From the IMG/VR virus record IMGVR_UViG_3300043395_003089, positions 1 through 64,000 of that record: 64,000 nucleotides of DNA. The stretch is one strand, 5' to 3'. Shown piece after piece: positions 1-6,219 of this stretch. The notes below the pieces were generated by a model. That model was not told the DNA's origin and searched no databases. It saw only the letters and a list, made by a program, of their open reading frames with translations. This DNA comes from a virus. How positions within the stretch are numbered: position 1 is the first letter of the stretch; each line of letters opens with the position of its first letter. Made by a program: the position numbers and the translations under genes.

Positions 1-2
1 TG

Positions 3-155
3 GAGGCCCTCACCAGCGCTCGAAGCCTGATCGAGCGCTACGAGGCCGAGGAGCAGCTCCTACGTGAAGCTCAAGAGTCGCGGCCCCAAGAGGCCGACTT
101 GAGCGGTCCGTCGACGGCGGCGAGCACTTCGTCGAACGTGAGCCCGGCCGAGTAG
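3..155 (+). CDS. C-terminal end of an unknown plus-strand protein (partial)
   Basis: An open frame enters from the left edge and stops at TAG 153-155. The 50 visible residues are Glu/Arg-rich and probably helical, then turn into a Ser/Ala/Pro tail. Third codon positions are mostly G or C, as in neighbouring genes. It runs convergently into the end of the minus-strand gene at 71 with an 85-base overlap, which is long for this genome, so one of the two ends may be wrong. Confidence 0.4.
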   Translation, partial: EALTSARSLIERYEAEEQLLREAQESRPQEADLSGPSTAASTSSNVSPAE

Positions 156-1018
156 CCGGTGTCGTCATGCCGACCGGCGAAAACGTAGTTATGAACGCCA
201 GACGCGTCGGACTCGAAGCCACGAAATCCGTGGCCACCCTGAAATTGCTGGGGGCCATGCCCCGAGATCGTGCGCGAGCGCATCACGCGCCGCCCGTTGC
301 AGAGCAACACGTATTCGTTCGGCTTGGCACCGTCGGTGTAGCCCTGGCCGTACGGCTGCGCGTAGACCGTGCAATGCCGTACTGGAACCGCTGGTAGCCC
401 GTTCTCGTCGGTTGTGATGCCTTCGAGGATGATATCGAATGCGAGTGGACCTGGCGCAAACCGTGTGACCTTGACGAGCTCGCGCTCGCGCAGCGCCTGT
501 TCGAGCGCCGTGTGCATCTGGTTCGCGTCGCCGCTCTCGCTCGGCAGTGAGATCGTCGTATACGCGTTCTGTTCGAGGATGCCAAGGCCGTAATCGCGTG
601 GCGCCTGATCCTCGTCGTGAGCAACCACAACCGGCTCGCGGCTTGGCTTGAACGCCACGTCTCGAACGTTGGGGACGCGCTCCCCGACCGAGAACATCTC
701 GCGGTTCAGATCCTCGACGTCGGCATGGCGAGCGATCAGCTCCTGCGCCATTGCAGTAACGCCTGGGTTGTACTTCTCTGCCAAGCCGTCGAGCCGAGCG
801 AGAACCTTGTCGGCGACGCGGTCTGCGAACAGATCGATCAACTCGTCGATCTTCGTCGCGATCTTCGAGGGCTGCTTGGGCTCGCCCTTGAGATCTCGCA
901 CGATCGGGGCGCCGGCTACCGTCGCGGGCGGCTTGGGTGGTGTCGGACCGGCGAGAGTGCCATTGTGGGGGATAACGGTCGCGCCGAAGGGATGCTCGTG
1001 GGCCTTGTTGATGGTCAT
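71..1018 (-). CDS. Unknown phage protein, 315 aa
   Basis: I do not recognise a family. The N-terminus is Pro-rich and low complexity, followed by a helical stretch (about residues 50-85) and a mixed alpha/beta C-terminal half. A longer frame runs to 1207, but ATG 1018 is chosen because it overlaps the stop of the upstream gene as ATGA (1015-1018), the usual coupling here. It is the last gene of a two-gene unit with the transglycosylase-like protein, so a role in wall or virion biology is possible but unproven. Confidence 0.7.
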   Translation of the reverse strand: MTINKAHEHPFGATVIPHNGTLAGPTPPKPPATVAGAPIVRDLKGEPKQPSKIATKIDELIDLFADRVADKVLARLDGLAEKYNPGVTAMAQELIARHADVEDLNREMFSVGERVPNVRDVAFKPSREPVVVAHDEDQAPRDYGLGILEQNAYTTISLPSESGDANQMHTALEQALRERELVKVTRFAPGPLAFDIILEGITTDENGLPAVPVRHCTVYAQPYGQGYTDGAKPNEYVLLCNGRRVMRSRTISGHGPQQFQGGHGFRGFESDASGVHNYVFAGRHDDTGYSAGLTFDEVLAAVDGPLKSASWGRDS

Positions 1019-1530
1019 GCGCGCCAGCGTAAGACGCTCACGCGTCCGCGCCAACCACGCTCGATCAGGTTCGCTCGAAAAAGTCGGCTCTGCGGCATGA
1101 AACACGCGTGATGCTTGGCGCCCGACGCGCAGAGCTTGATCGCACGGTAGCCGCCGCCGTAGCCGAGCAGCTTGCAACGCTCGTTGTCGCGACATGCACG
1201 GCGCCACACGAGCAGATGCTGCGCGCCTTCTAGGTAGTTACTAACTAGATCGGAAGGCTGACAACGCGTCTGTGGGATCGGCGTCATCACGCCGCACGAG
1301 ACCTTGCCGCCGGCTTCGCGCGAGACGACGTTTTGCGTGTAGCGCGACTCGAACCACGCGATCGAGAGCAGGAGCGCCGGCCTGGTGTCCGTCACGATCC
1401 CGACGGCGAACGCCGAGGCCATGTGCTCGCGAGCGGTCTCGTGCGTCAGGTACGTCGGAGCTGTTCGTTGGAACGCCGCGACCTGCGCATCGTCGAGAAA
1501 CAACGAGACGAAGAAGGCTAGGAGCTGCAT
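1015..1530 (-). CDS. Small lytic-transglycosylase-like protein with export signal, 171 aa
   Basis: The N-terminus starts with a short hydrophobic stretch (MQLLAFFVSLFL) that may be a signal peptide or anchor. Residues about 50-90 resemble the start of an SLT/lysozyme-like fold: a helix with SIAWFESRYTQ, where the Glu is in the position of a transglycosylase catalytic acid, then a Gly-Val-Met segment like the family's GLMQ. Several Cys residues could form disulfides after export. It probably cuts peptidoglycan. The match is short and the C-terminal half is unfamiliar, so the family call is tentative. ATG 1530 lies 7 bases from a TAGCGT -10. Confidence 0.55.
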   Translation of the reverse strand: MQLLAFFVSLFLDDAQVAAFQRTAPTYLTHETAREHMASAFAVGIVTDTRPALLLSIAWFESRYTQNVVSREAGGKVSCGVMTPIPQTRCQPSDLVSNYLEGAQHLLVWRRACRDNERCKLLGYGGGYRAIKLCASGAKHHACFMPQSRLFRANLIERGWRGRVSVLRWRA

Positions 1531-1537
1531 GTCGCGG

Positions 1538-1546
1538 ACGCTAACA
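1538..1546 (-). promoter_or_regulatory. Extended -10 promoter of the transglycosylase-like gene
   Basis: On the minus strand TGT TAGCGT is followed by 7 bases and ATG 1530. There is no Shine-Dalgarno between, so transcription would begin almost at the start codon. Confidence 0.5.
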
Positions 1547-1554
1547 CGCTCGCG

Positions 1555-1854
1555 CTAGCGCAGCGCCAAGTGATTCAACTCGGCCGTTTCGTGCCAGCGC
1601 TCGAAGCGCGCGAGCTTGGCCTTCGAGCGTTCCTCCATGCGCGGGCCGTCGAGATTGCAGTGCTGCACGACGAAGATCATCGCGGCTTTGAGATCCGCCA
1701 ACTCGTCTTCGAGCCGCTCGCGTAGGTTCGTGCCGTCCCAGTGCGCTTCTAGGCCACGCGTCTGGATCAGCTTGCCGATCACCTGCAATGTCTCGCCGGC
1801 TTCCTCGGCTAGTTTGCTGAGACCGGGCCACTCGGTGTCGCCGAGCGCGAACAT
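1555..1854 (-). CDS. MazG-like nucleotide pyrophosphohydrolase, 99 aa
   Basis: An all-helical small protein with LAEEAGE near residue 15 and DELADL near residue 55. This is the EExxE ... ExxD metal-binding pattern of the all-alpha NTP pyrophosphatases (MazG/MazG-like), which hydrolyse NTPs or dNTPs to the monophosphate. The next gene upstream is a deoxyribosyltransferase-like enzyme, so both may act on the nucleotide pool. ATG 1854 is chosen over TTG 1866 because GGAG lies 8 bases upstream and ATG overlaps the previous stop as TGATG. Confidence 0.7.
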   Translation of the reverse strand: MFALGDTEWPGLSKLAEEAGETLQVIGKLIQTRGLEAHWDGTNLRERLEDELADLKAAMIFVVQHCNLDGPRMEERSKAKLARFERWHETAELNHLALR

Positions 1855-2312
1855 CACTCGCTCCAATGCGACGAGACACCGTCGATCTTGAACGGCACCG
1901 ACGCGGCCGTGTCATCGGCCTTCGATAGTCGCCGCAGGAAGTCGGCGATCTCGGCGTCGTAGTGCGAGTGGTACTGCGCGAGCGCGGGCGTGAAGATCGG
2001 CCGGTGTCGACCGGACATCACGATCAAGCGACCGAGCGTGAAGGCACGACCGAGCTCGACGTAGGCACCAACGGTCTCGCACTCGGGCAGGAGCAACCAG
2101 AACACGCCGGCTTGCTCGACTTCGTGCAAGCACTGGTTGATCGCCCACTGCTTGTACTGTTCGATCGTCGCGCCTTGTGGATTCGCCCTGCCGACCTTGC
2201 GGATGTTGTCGACCCACGTTGACGTGATCTCGATGCCGACTTCGCGCAACCGATTCATCCAGCGTTCCGCGCGCGTGATCTCTTTGCTCGCACCTGCGAT
2301 GTAGACTTTCAT
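1854..2312 (-). CDS. Nucleoside 2-deoxyribosyltransferase-like protein, 152 aa
   Basis: Begins MKVYIAGASKE, the first strand and loop of the N-deoxyribosyltransferase fold, and has GAYVELGRAF near residue 85, matching the family motif that carries the nucleophilic Glu. Members exchange bases on deoxynucleosides or hydrolyse dNMPs. A small zinc-ribbon-associated cluster lies upstream and a MazG-like gene overlaps its stop by one base. ATG 2312 is fixed by the dyad promoter 7 bases upstream. Confidence 0.7.
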   Translation of the reverse strand: MKVYIAGASKEITRAERWMNRLREVGIEITSTWVDNIRKVGRANPQGATIEQYKQWAINQCLHEVEQAGVFWLLLPECETVGAYVELGRAFTLGRLIVMSGRHRPIFTPALAQYHSHYDAEIADFLRRLSKADDTAASVPFKIDGVSSHWSE

Positions 2313-2319
2313 CGCAAGG

Positions 2320-2344
2320 GTTGTACCTCGGTGGTCTGCCAGCT
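2320..2344 (-). promoter_or_regulatory. Dyad promoter element, copy A
   Basis: Minus-strand AGCTGGCAGACCACCGAG, then G and TACAAC, with 7 bases to ATG 2312. The element contains the imperfect dyad GCTG-N6-CACC (consensus GCTG-N6-CAGC). It overlaps the TAG stop of the preceding small gene, an arrangement repeated at most copies. Confidence 0.8.
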
Positions 2345-2492
2345 AGCGATCTCGTCGGTTTCCGTCTCGGACGGCTTCCTCGACGCGCTCCAAAAGCTCC
2401 TTGAGCATTTGAAGCATCTCGTTGTGGCGCCTCTTTGCGTTCACGTCGAATTCGCGTAGCAGCGTGATCAATTCTTCTAGGTGATGGCTCAT
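2343..2492 (-). CDS. Small helical protein, 49 aa
   Basis: ATG 2492 overlaps the stop of the zinc-ribbon gene as TGATG, and GGAGGG lies 8 bases upstream. The product is almost entirely amphipathic helix with many Glu, Arg and Leu and could form a coiled coil. Its TAG stop forms the first bases of promoter copy A. Function unknown; the coupling on both sides makes it likely to be a real gene. Confidence 0.65.
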   Translation of the reverse strand: MSHHLEELITLLREFDVNAKRRHNEMLQMLKELLERVEEAVRDGNRRDR

Positions 2493-2809
2493 CAGCGGCC
2501 CTCCTTCGCTTGAGCGAGTTGTGATCGTCGACGCTCGGCCGCTTCGCGTTTGCGTCGCTCGACATTGCGCTCTGCGGCGGCTTGGGCGTCATCGCGTGAC
2601 TGATAGAGTGCCTTGCGGTCACGCGGGCAAACTTTCATGACGCGCGCGACGTGTTCGCACGTGGCGCACCAGTACAGCACCTGCACATACGCTCTTGGAT
2701 TGACAGGAACCTCCCAACCGAAGCCACGATAGCTCACGCGTTCGAGCACGCGGTAGCGTGTGACGAGTGGCCCACCGCAGATCGGACACGTGATCAACTT
2801 GCGTGCCAT
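2492..2809 (-). CDS. Zinc-ribbon protein with charged helical tail, 105 aa
   Basis: CPICGG near the N-terminus and CATC near residue 50 would form a four-Cys zinc ribbon. The last 45 residues are an Ala/Glu/Arg-rich helix. This is a nucleic-acid or protein adaptor architecture common in phage accessory genes; no specific role can be given. ATG 2809 is preceded by GGAG 8 bases upstream, inside the end of the previous gene. Confidence 0.7.
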   Translation of the reverse strand: MARKLITCPICGGPLVTRYRVLERVSYRGFGWEVPVNPRAYVQVLYWCATCEHVARVMKVCPRDRKALYQSRDDAQAAAERNVERRKREAAERRRSQLAQAKEGR

Positions 2810-2811
2810 CA

Positions 2812-3333
2812 CTACTCCTGGCGCGGGAATTTCTTGCCGAGCCACTGCGCGAGCGCATCGAGCGCGCTCGTCACGTACGGAAACTCAGCGTCGCGGGTGT
2901 AGCCGTTGGGCTCGAATCGCGTGTGGCGCAGCTTGTCGAGCAGCGTGTGAAGATCTACGCCGTGTTGCAGCGCGATGCTCATGATCGTCGCCGTGGCATC
3001 GAGCGCACCGCTCGCGAGGCTGCCCGACCGATCGGCCTTGATGAAGATCTCGCCAGGTCGACCATCTTCGTAGAGCCCGACGTTGAAGTAGATCTTCATC
3101 AGCTCGACCGCAGGTGTCGGCGCGATCACGCCTTCTAGCCAGGCGCACGCCGAGTGCACACAATGCGAGACCGTGGGATCCAACTTGCCAGCAGCTTGTT
3201 CTTGTTCGGCGAGTCTCTTCAGATGCGCGAGGCCCTCTTTGATCTCGGGGGGTAGCCCGTCGTTGGCTTGGTAGGGCAGCGCGAAGCGACGGGTCATGCC
3301 CGTGCGTTCGGTCGCGAGCGATTGGCGTTTCAT
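2812..3333 (-). CDS. TSCPD-domain protein (ribonucleotide reductase-associated fold), 173 aa
   Basis: The segment from VELMKIYFNVGLYEDGRPGE through IMSIALQHGVDLHTL to TRFEPNG matches the TSCPD domain found at the end of B12-dependent ribonucleotide reductases and as a stand-alone phage protein. Here it is stand-alone, and no reductase catalytic subunit is in the window. Role inferred as nucleotide metabolism or regulation. ATG 3333 is set by promoter copy B, 9 bases upstream; an in-frame Met 13 residues later is a weaker alternative. Confidence 0.75.
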   Translation of the reverse strand: MKRQSLATERTGMTRRFALPYQANDGLPPEIKEGLAHLKRLAEQEQAAGKLDPTVSHCVHSACAWLEGVIAPTPAVELMKIYFNVGLYEDGRPGEIFIKADRSGSLASGALDATATIMSIALQHGVDLHTLLDKLRHTRFEPNGYTRDAEFPYVTSALDALAQWLGKKFPRQE

Positions 3334-3342
3334 CGTCGCGTT

Positions 3343-3367
3343 GTTGTAGCGCGCTGCTCTGCCAGCT
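3343..3367 (-). promoter_or_regulatory. Dyad promoter element, copy B
   Basis: Minus-strand AGCTGGCAGAGCAGCGCG, then C and TACAAC, 9 bases before ATG 3333. The dyad GCTG-N6-CAGC is perfect. Its upstream edge touches the -10 of the divergent lanthipeptide-like gene, so one regulator could affect both. Confidence 0.8.
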
Positions 3368-3372
3368 ACAGT
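3367..3372 (+). promoter_or_regulatory. -10 hexamer of the lanthipeptide-like gene
   Basis: TACAGT on the plus strand, 9 bases before ATG 3382, back to back with copy B. No Shine-Dalgarno is visible, so the transcript would be nearly leaderless. Confidence 0.5.
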
Positions 3373-3381
3373 TGAGCTCCG

Positions 3382-3606
3382 ATGAAGAAAATCAAAGCCA
3401 CGAAACTCACACTGCGCGCCGAGACCATCAAGTTGCTGACCGAGCCGGCGCTCAGAGAGGCCGCAGGTGGCATCTCGACCCAGGGCTGCATCACTACAAC
3501 GTGCCAGTACACCGTCGGCGTGACCTGCAACTCGGTCAACCCGTGCACGTATGGGCCGACGCAGACCATTTGCATCACCTACGTTCAACGAACTTGCGCT
3601 GCGTAG
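3382..3606 (+). CDS. Lanthipeptide-like RiPP precursor peptide, 74 aa
   Basis: The first 30 residues look like a class I lanthipeptide leader: MKKIKATKLTLRAETIKLL, then an acidic/helical TEPALREAAGG ending in a double Gly. The remaining 44 residues are Thr-rich and carry six Cys (in GCIT, TTTCQ, VTCN, NPCT, TICI, RTCA), the composition expected of a core that receives (methyl)lanthionine rings. It is the only plus-strand gene in the first 8.9 kb. No LanB, LanC, LanM, protease or transporter is seen nearby, so any modification would rely on host enzymes or genes elsewhere. A small secreted disulfide protein is the main alternative, but there is no signal peptide. Confidence 0.7.
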   Translation: MKKIKATKLTLRAETIKLLTEPALREAAGGISTQGCITTTCQYTVGVTCNSVNPCTYGPTQTICITYVQRTCAA

Positions 3607-3610
3607 GTCT

Positions 3611-3910
3611 TCATTTCTTGGGCTCCTTCGTGGGCTCCTTGCCGTAGATCAGCTCGCGGATCTCGATGGTCGTCTTGCCCTTGAGCTGCTCGAAGTCCTC
3701 ATCGGAGACATCGGCGCCGACCAACGGCCGCTGAGTGCACCAGCTCGTGCGGATGTTCTTGGCGAGCTTCGCCTCGTTGGCGACTTGTTCGCTCGGTGGA
3801 AGCGGATCTTCCTGTGCGCGCACGAGCGCGAGCGCGGCTTCATTGGCCGCTTCTGCGCTTTCGGCAACGGTGTAGACGTCGTAGATCACCAGCGTGTTGT
3901 AAAGGCGCAT
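3611..3910 (-). CDS. Unknown protein, 99 aa
   Basis: Starts with a beta-rich stretch (MRLYNTLVIYDVYTVAES), followed by charged helices and a Lys/Pro/Glu tail. No family recognised. ATG 3910 follows the HNH gene by 3 bases with GGGAG upstream. It ends convergently 5 bases from the lanthipeptide-like gene. Confidence 0.65.
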   Translation of the reverse strand: MRLYNTLVIYDVYTVAESAEAANEAALALVRAQEDPLPPSEQVANEAKLAKNIRTSWCTQRPLVGADVSDEDFEQLKGKTTIEIRELIYGKEPTKEPKK

Positions 3911-3913
3911 CGA

Positions 3914-4405
3914 CTAATCACTCCCTCTCTGCGCTTGGCGCGCAGCTTTCTTTCGTGCGGTAACCGCACGATTGGCTTCATAGCGGCACTGGCGGCAGTA
4001 GCGCCCCTTGGTGCCATTACGCAACTCGTAGAGATAGGTATTTTCCGGCGTGTAGGCGTGACCATTTGGGCAAGCGTCAACGCGTGCGTTACGGCCAGCC
4101 CAACCGACCCCGCGTAGCAGATTTGTTTTGTTGGTCACTAGTTCTAGATGCGCCGGGTTCACGCAACAACGAACACGACATAGATGATCGATTACCAAGT
4201 CGTCACTAATCGGCCCACGCAGGCGCTGATAGCTATATCGATGCGCTAGCGTGTTGTTGTGCTTCAACTCTGGTAGGTAGACCACGCCATAACCGCAACG
4301 ATGCCAGCACCCGAGCCACAACCAGCACCCGGTGATTGGGCAAGGATATACTTGAGCCCAGAACGACTCCTCTAAACGATCGTCACCGAAGTTAATGTGG
4401 CTCAT
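3914..4405 (-). CDS. HNH endonuclease, 163 aa
   Basis: Contains VIDHLCRVRCCVNPAHLE followed by VTNKTN, the HNH_3-type motif (D-H-x-C ... C-x-N-P-x-H-L) of free-standing phage homing endonucleases, plus two further Cys pairs toward the C-terminus (CPNGH, CRQCR). Such enzymes nick or cut DNA and spread themselves. ATG 4405 is chosen over an upstream start at 4531 because it overlaps the previous stop as ATGA. Confidence 0.85.
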   Translation of the reverse strand: MSHINFGDDRLEESFWAQVYPCPITGCWLWLGCWHRCGYGVVYLPELKHNNTLAHRYSYQRLRGPISDDLVIDHLCRVRCCVNPAHLELVTNKTNLLRGVGWAGRNARVDACPNGHAYTPENTYLYELRNGTKGRYCRQCRYEANRAVTARKKAARQAQRGSD

Positions 4406-5043
4406 CGTGCTCGTGGCAGTGCGTAGGCCATCTGATAGAGCCCTCGATCCCACGCGATCGTGAAGGCCCGGCGAAGTCGATCGTTCTTGTCGTTGCGTAG
4501 CGTTGGTTCGAGACCGGTCACGTCGACGCAACGCGCATAGCGAATGTCATCTTGGAAGCGCTCGGCGGTCTCGCCGAGGCGCTCGAAGGTGCGGAGCCAC
4601 ACGTCGTTGTAGACCGTGCCGCCGCCGTGGCTGTTGGCGATCTTGAGCTCGATGCAGCGCTGGCCGGCGATGATGAACGGTAGGCTCTTAGCGTCCATAT
4701 CGATCGCGCAGAGCAGCGCTAGCCGCCACAATTGGTGCCGATCCATCTCGATCGTTTCGTAGGCGAGCATCGAATCGTCACGACGCCGTAGGATGTCAAT
4801 GAATCGCTCTACCTCATCGGTGTGCCCGAACGCCGGGGACGCGTGTTCTCGTACGCGTTGATAGCAGTCGAGCGCGAGCGTCGCGGCGTTCCAGCCGTCG
4901 CGCCATGGGATCGAGAACAGGTTCTCGGTCCAAGGCGCCTTCGCCGAGGAATCGAGCACGCTCACGAGCATCGCGAGATCGTCGTCGATCTTCGGGCGTC
5001 CGGGCTTACGCTTTGGTGGCTTGCGGCGTTGCTGCTTGGCCAT
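4402..5043 (-). CDS. Unknown protein with basic N-terminus, 213 aa
   Basis: The first 20 residues are Lys/Arg/Pro-rich and end in a GRPK AT-hook-like motif. The remainder is helical with two Trp-rich segments. No family recognised. ATG 5043 is supported by promoter copy C, 6 bases upstream. It is translationally coupled to the HNH gene through ATGA. Confidence 0.7.
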   Translation of the reverse strand: MAKQQRRKPPKRKPGRPKIDDDLAMLVSVLDSSAKAPWTENLFSIPWRDGWNAATLALDCYQRVREHASPAFGHTDEVERFIDILRRRDDSMLAYETIEMDRHQLWRLALLCAIDMDAKSLPFIIAGQRCIELKIANSHGGGTVYNDVWLRTFERLGETAERFQDDIRYARCVDVTGLEPTLRNDKNDRLRRAFTIAWDRGLYQMAYALPRAR

Positions 5044-5362
5044 GCGAGGGTTGTACCTCGCTGCTCTGACAGCTAATCCGTACGGCGCGCGGACCAAGGA
5101 TCTCGATCTGGCGCTCGCGGCTGAGCCCTCGGAAGGGGGTCCCTACGTGGTTCCAGATCTGCGCGTGACGTGCGCACAAGTAGATATCCGGCTCCTCGTC
5201 TGGCTCCTCGAATGTGTACTCGTCGTCGACGACAAACGTCGCAGGAGCGCCACAGATCCAATCGGCTTCGAGCCCGCCGTTCGCGATGCGTCGACGTTCC
5301 ATCTCACCGCGTGCAACGCCCATATACAACGCCTGATGGTTATCGAACACGCACGTACGCAT
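5006..5362 (-). CDS. Unknown Cys/His-containing protein, 118 aa
   Basis: Residues about 1-80 contain CGAPAT, an acidic loop and YLCARHAQIW, resembling a small metal-binding module. The last 25 residues are encoded across promoter copy C and the first codons of the next gene, so the C-terminal tail may be non-functional read-through. ATG 5362 lies 2 bases after the previous stop. Confidence 0.6.
   Translation of the reverse strand: MRTCVFDNHQALYMGVARGEMERRRIANGGLEADWICGAPATFVVDDEYTFEEPDEEPDIYLCARHAQIWNHVGTPFRGLSRERQIEILGPRAVRISCQSSEVQPSHGQAATPQATKA
5050..5074 (-). promoter_or_regulatory. Dyad promoter element, copy C
   Basis: Minus-strand AGCTGTCAGAGCAGCGAG, then G and TACAAC, 6 bases before ATG 5043. 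It lies inside the 3' end of the preceding gene. Confidence 0.8.
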
Positions 5363-5364
5363 CT

Positions 5365-5523
5365 TCAGAAGACCAATCGGCCGCTATAGATGTCGCGGCA
5401 TATGAACGGTACCTGGTAGTAGTCACACAACGCGCGGTTCACCAACCGCCGAACGTCTGGCGTTGCGCGGCTATCAATGTCGAGCAGCTTGACGAGGCAT
5501 GCGATCATGAATTGCTCGATCAT
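5365..5523 (-). CDS. Small unknown protein, 52 aa
   Basis: ATG 5523 overlaps the preceding stop as ATGA, and the stop lies 2 bases before the next ATG, so it fits the operon exactly. The product starts with a hydrophobic helix (MIEQFMIACLVKLLDI) followed by an Arg-rich part with two Cys. Function unknown. Confidence 0.6.
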   Translation of the reverse strand: MIEQFMIACLVKLLDIDSRATPDVRRLVNRALCDYYQVPFICRDIYSGRLVF

Positions 5524-6017
5524 CGCCCGCGTTCTTTCCTGATCAACGCGACGAACAGCCCGTGGCCAAACGGCAACAACTCCTTCGCGATCTTGTAGGC
5601 GTCCGGCGGGATGTCTTTGTCGGCCTGCAAGATCGCATCGCGGGCTACTTCGAGCTCGCCCTTCATTAGCTCATCGAGCCACAACTGGTGCACGAAGATC
5701 GTCACGATGTGGCTATCGCGCCGTAGAAACAACTCGCAAGGCCCGAGCGTACCGGTCCAATAGCGCGCGTAACGTGCCCAGTAGGACACGTTGCCGTGTC
5801 GTTCCTCGACAACGTTCGCGGTGTTCAGCTCGCCCGAATACACGTTGTAGACGTGCGCGTGGTCGCTGCGGTACCGCGGGATCTCGATCTTGATGTTCGG
5901 CGTGATCTGGATCGAGACACGCTCGGGCGAACCGCCGCCGGCAAGACGGATCATGTCAGCAAGCGGTTTCTCGATGCGTCGAATCGTGAACGCGACGTCT
6001 TTGGGCAGGGTCCACAT
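5520..6017 (-). CDS. Unknown protein, 165 aa
   Basis: Mixed alpha/beta protein with no recognised family. Residues 30-70 are predicted strands, followed by a Tyr/Trp-rich centre and a helical C-terminal half. ATG 6017 is preferred to an upstream start at 6077 because it overlaps the previous stop as TGATG. It lies in the operon driven from the helicase gene. Confidence 0.65.
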   Translation of the reverse strand: MWTLPKDVAFTIRRIEKPLADMIRLAGGGSPERVSIQITPNIKIEIPRYRSDHAHVYNVYSGELNTANVVEERHGNVSYWARYARYWTGTLGPCELFLRRDSHIVTIFVHQLWLDELMKGELEVARDAILQADKDIPPDAYKIAKELLPFGHGLFVALIRKERGR

Positions 6018-6217
6018 CAGGCGATTTCGATTTGCGTGACTACCGAACAGACGCCTACGAGGTTTCGAGTTTCCCAATGCGTCTGAAGCTTTTGTAGGAA
6101 AACGAACGGATTTTCTCCCCAGGCGCGATTATCGACGCGATCACTGAATTCCTTGCCGCACTTCTCGCATGTCGCGTGCCAGTAGTTTCCGTCGTCGGTG
6201 CGTCGCAGGATGAACAT
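6017..6217 (-). CDS. Small zinc-finger-like protein, 66 aa
   Basis: HATCEKCGKEF near residue 15 gives one Cys pair, and a lone downstream Cys near residue 57 could contribute. The shape resembles a degenerate zinc ribbon. ATG 6217 has GAGG upstream within the end of the helicase gene. Function unknown. Confidence 0.6.
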   Translation of the reverse strand: MFILRRTDDGNYWHATCEKCGKEFSDRVDNRAWGENPFVFLQKLQTHWETRNLVGVCSVVTQIEIA

Positions 6218-6219
6218 CG

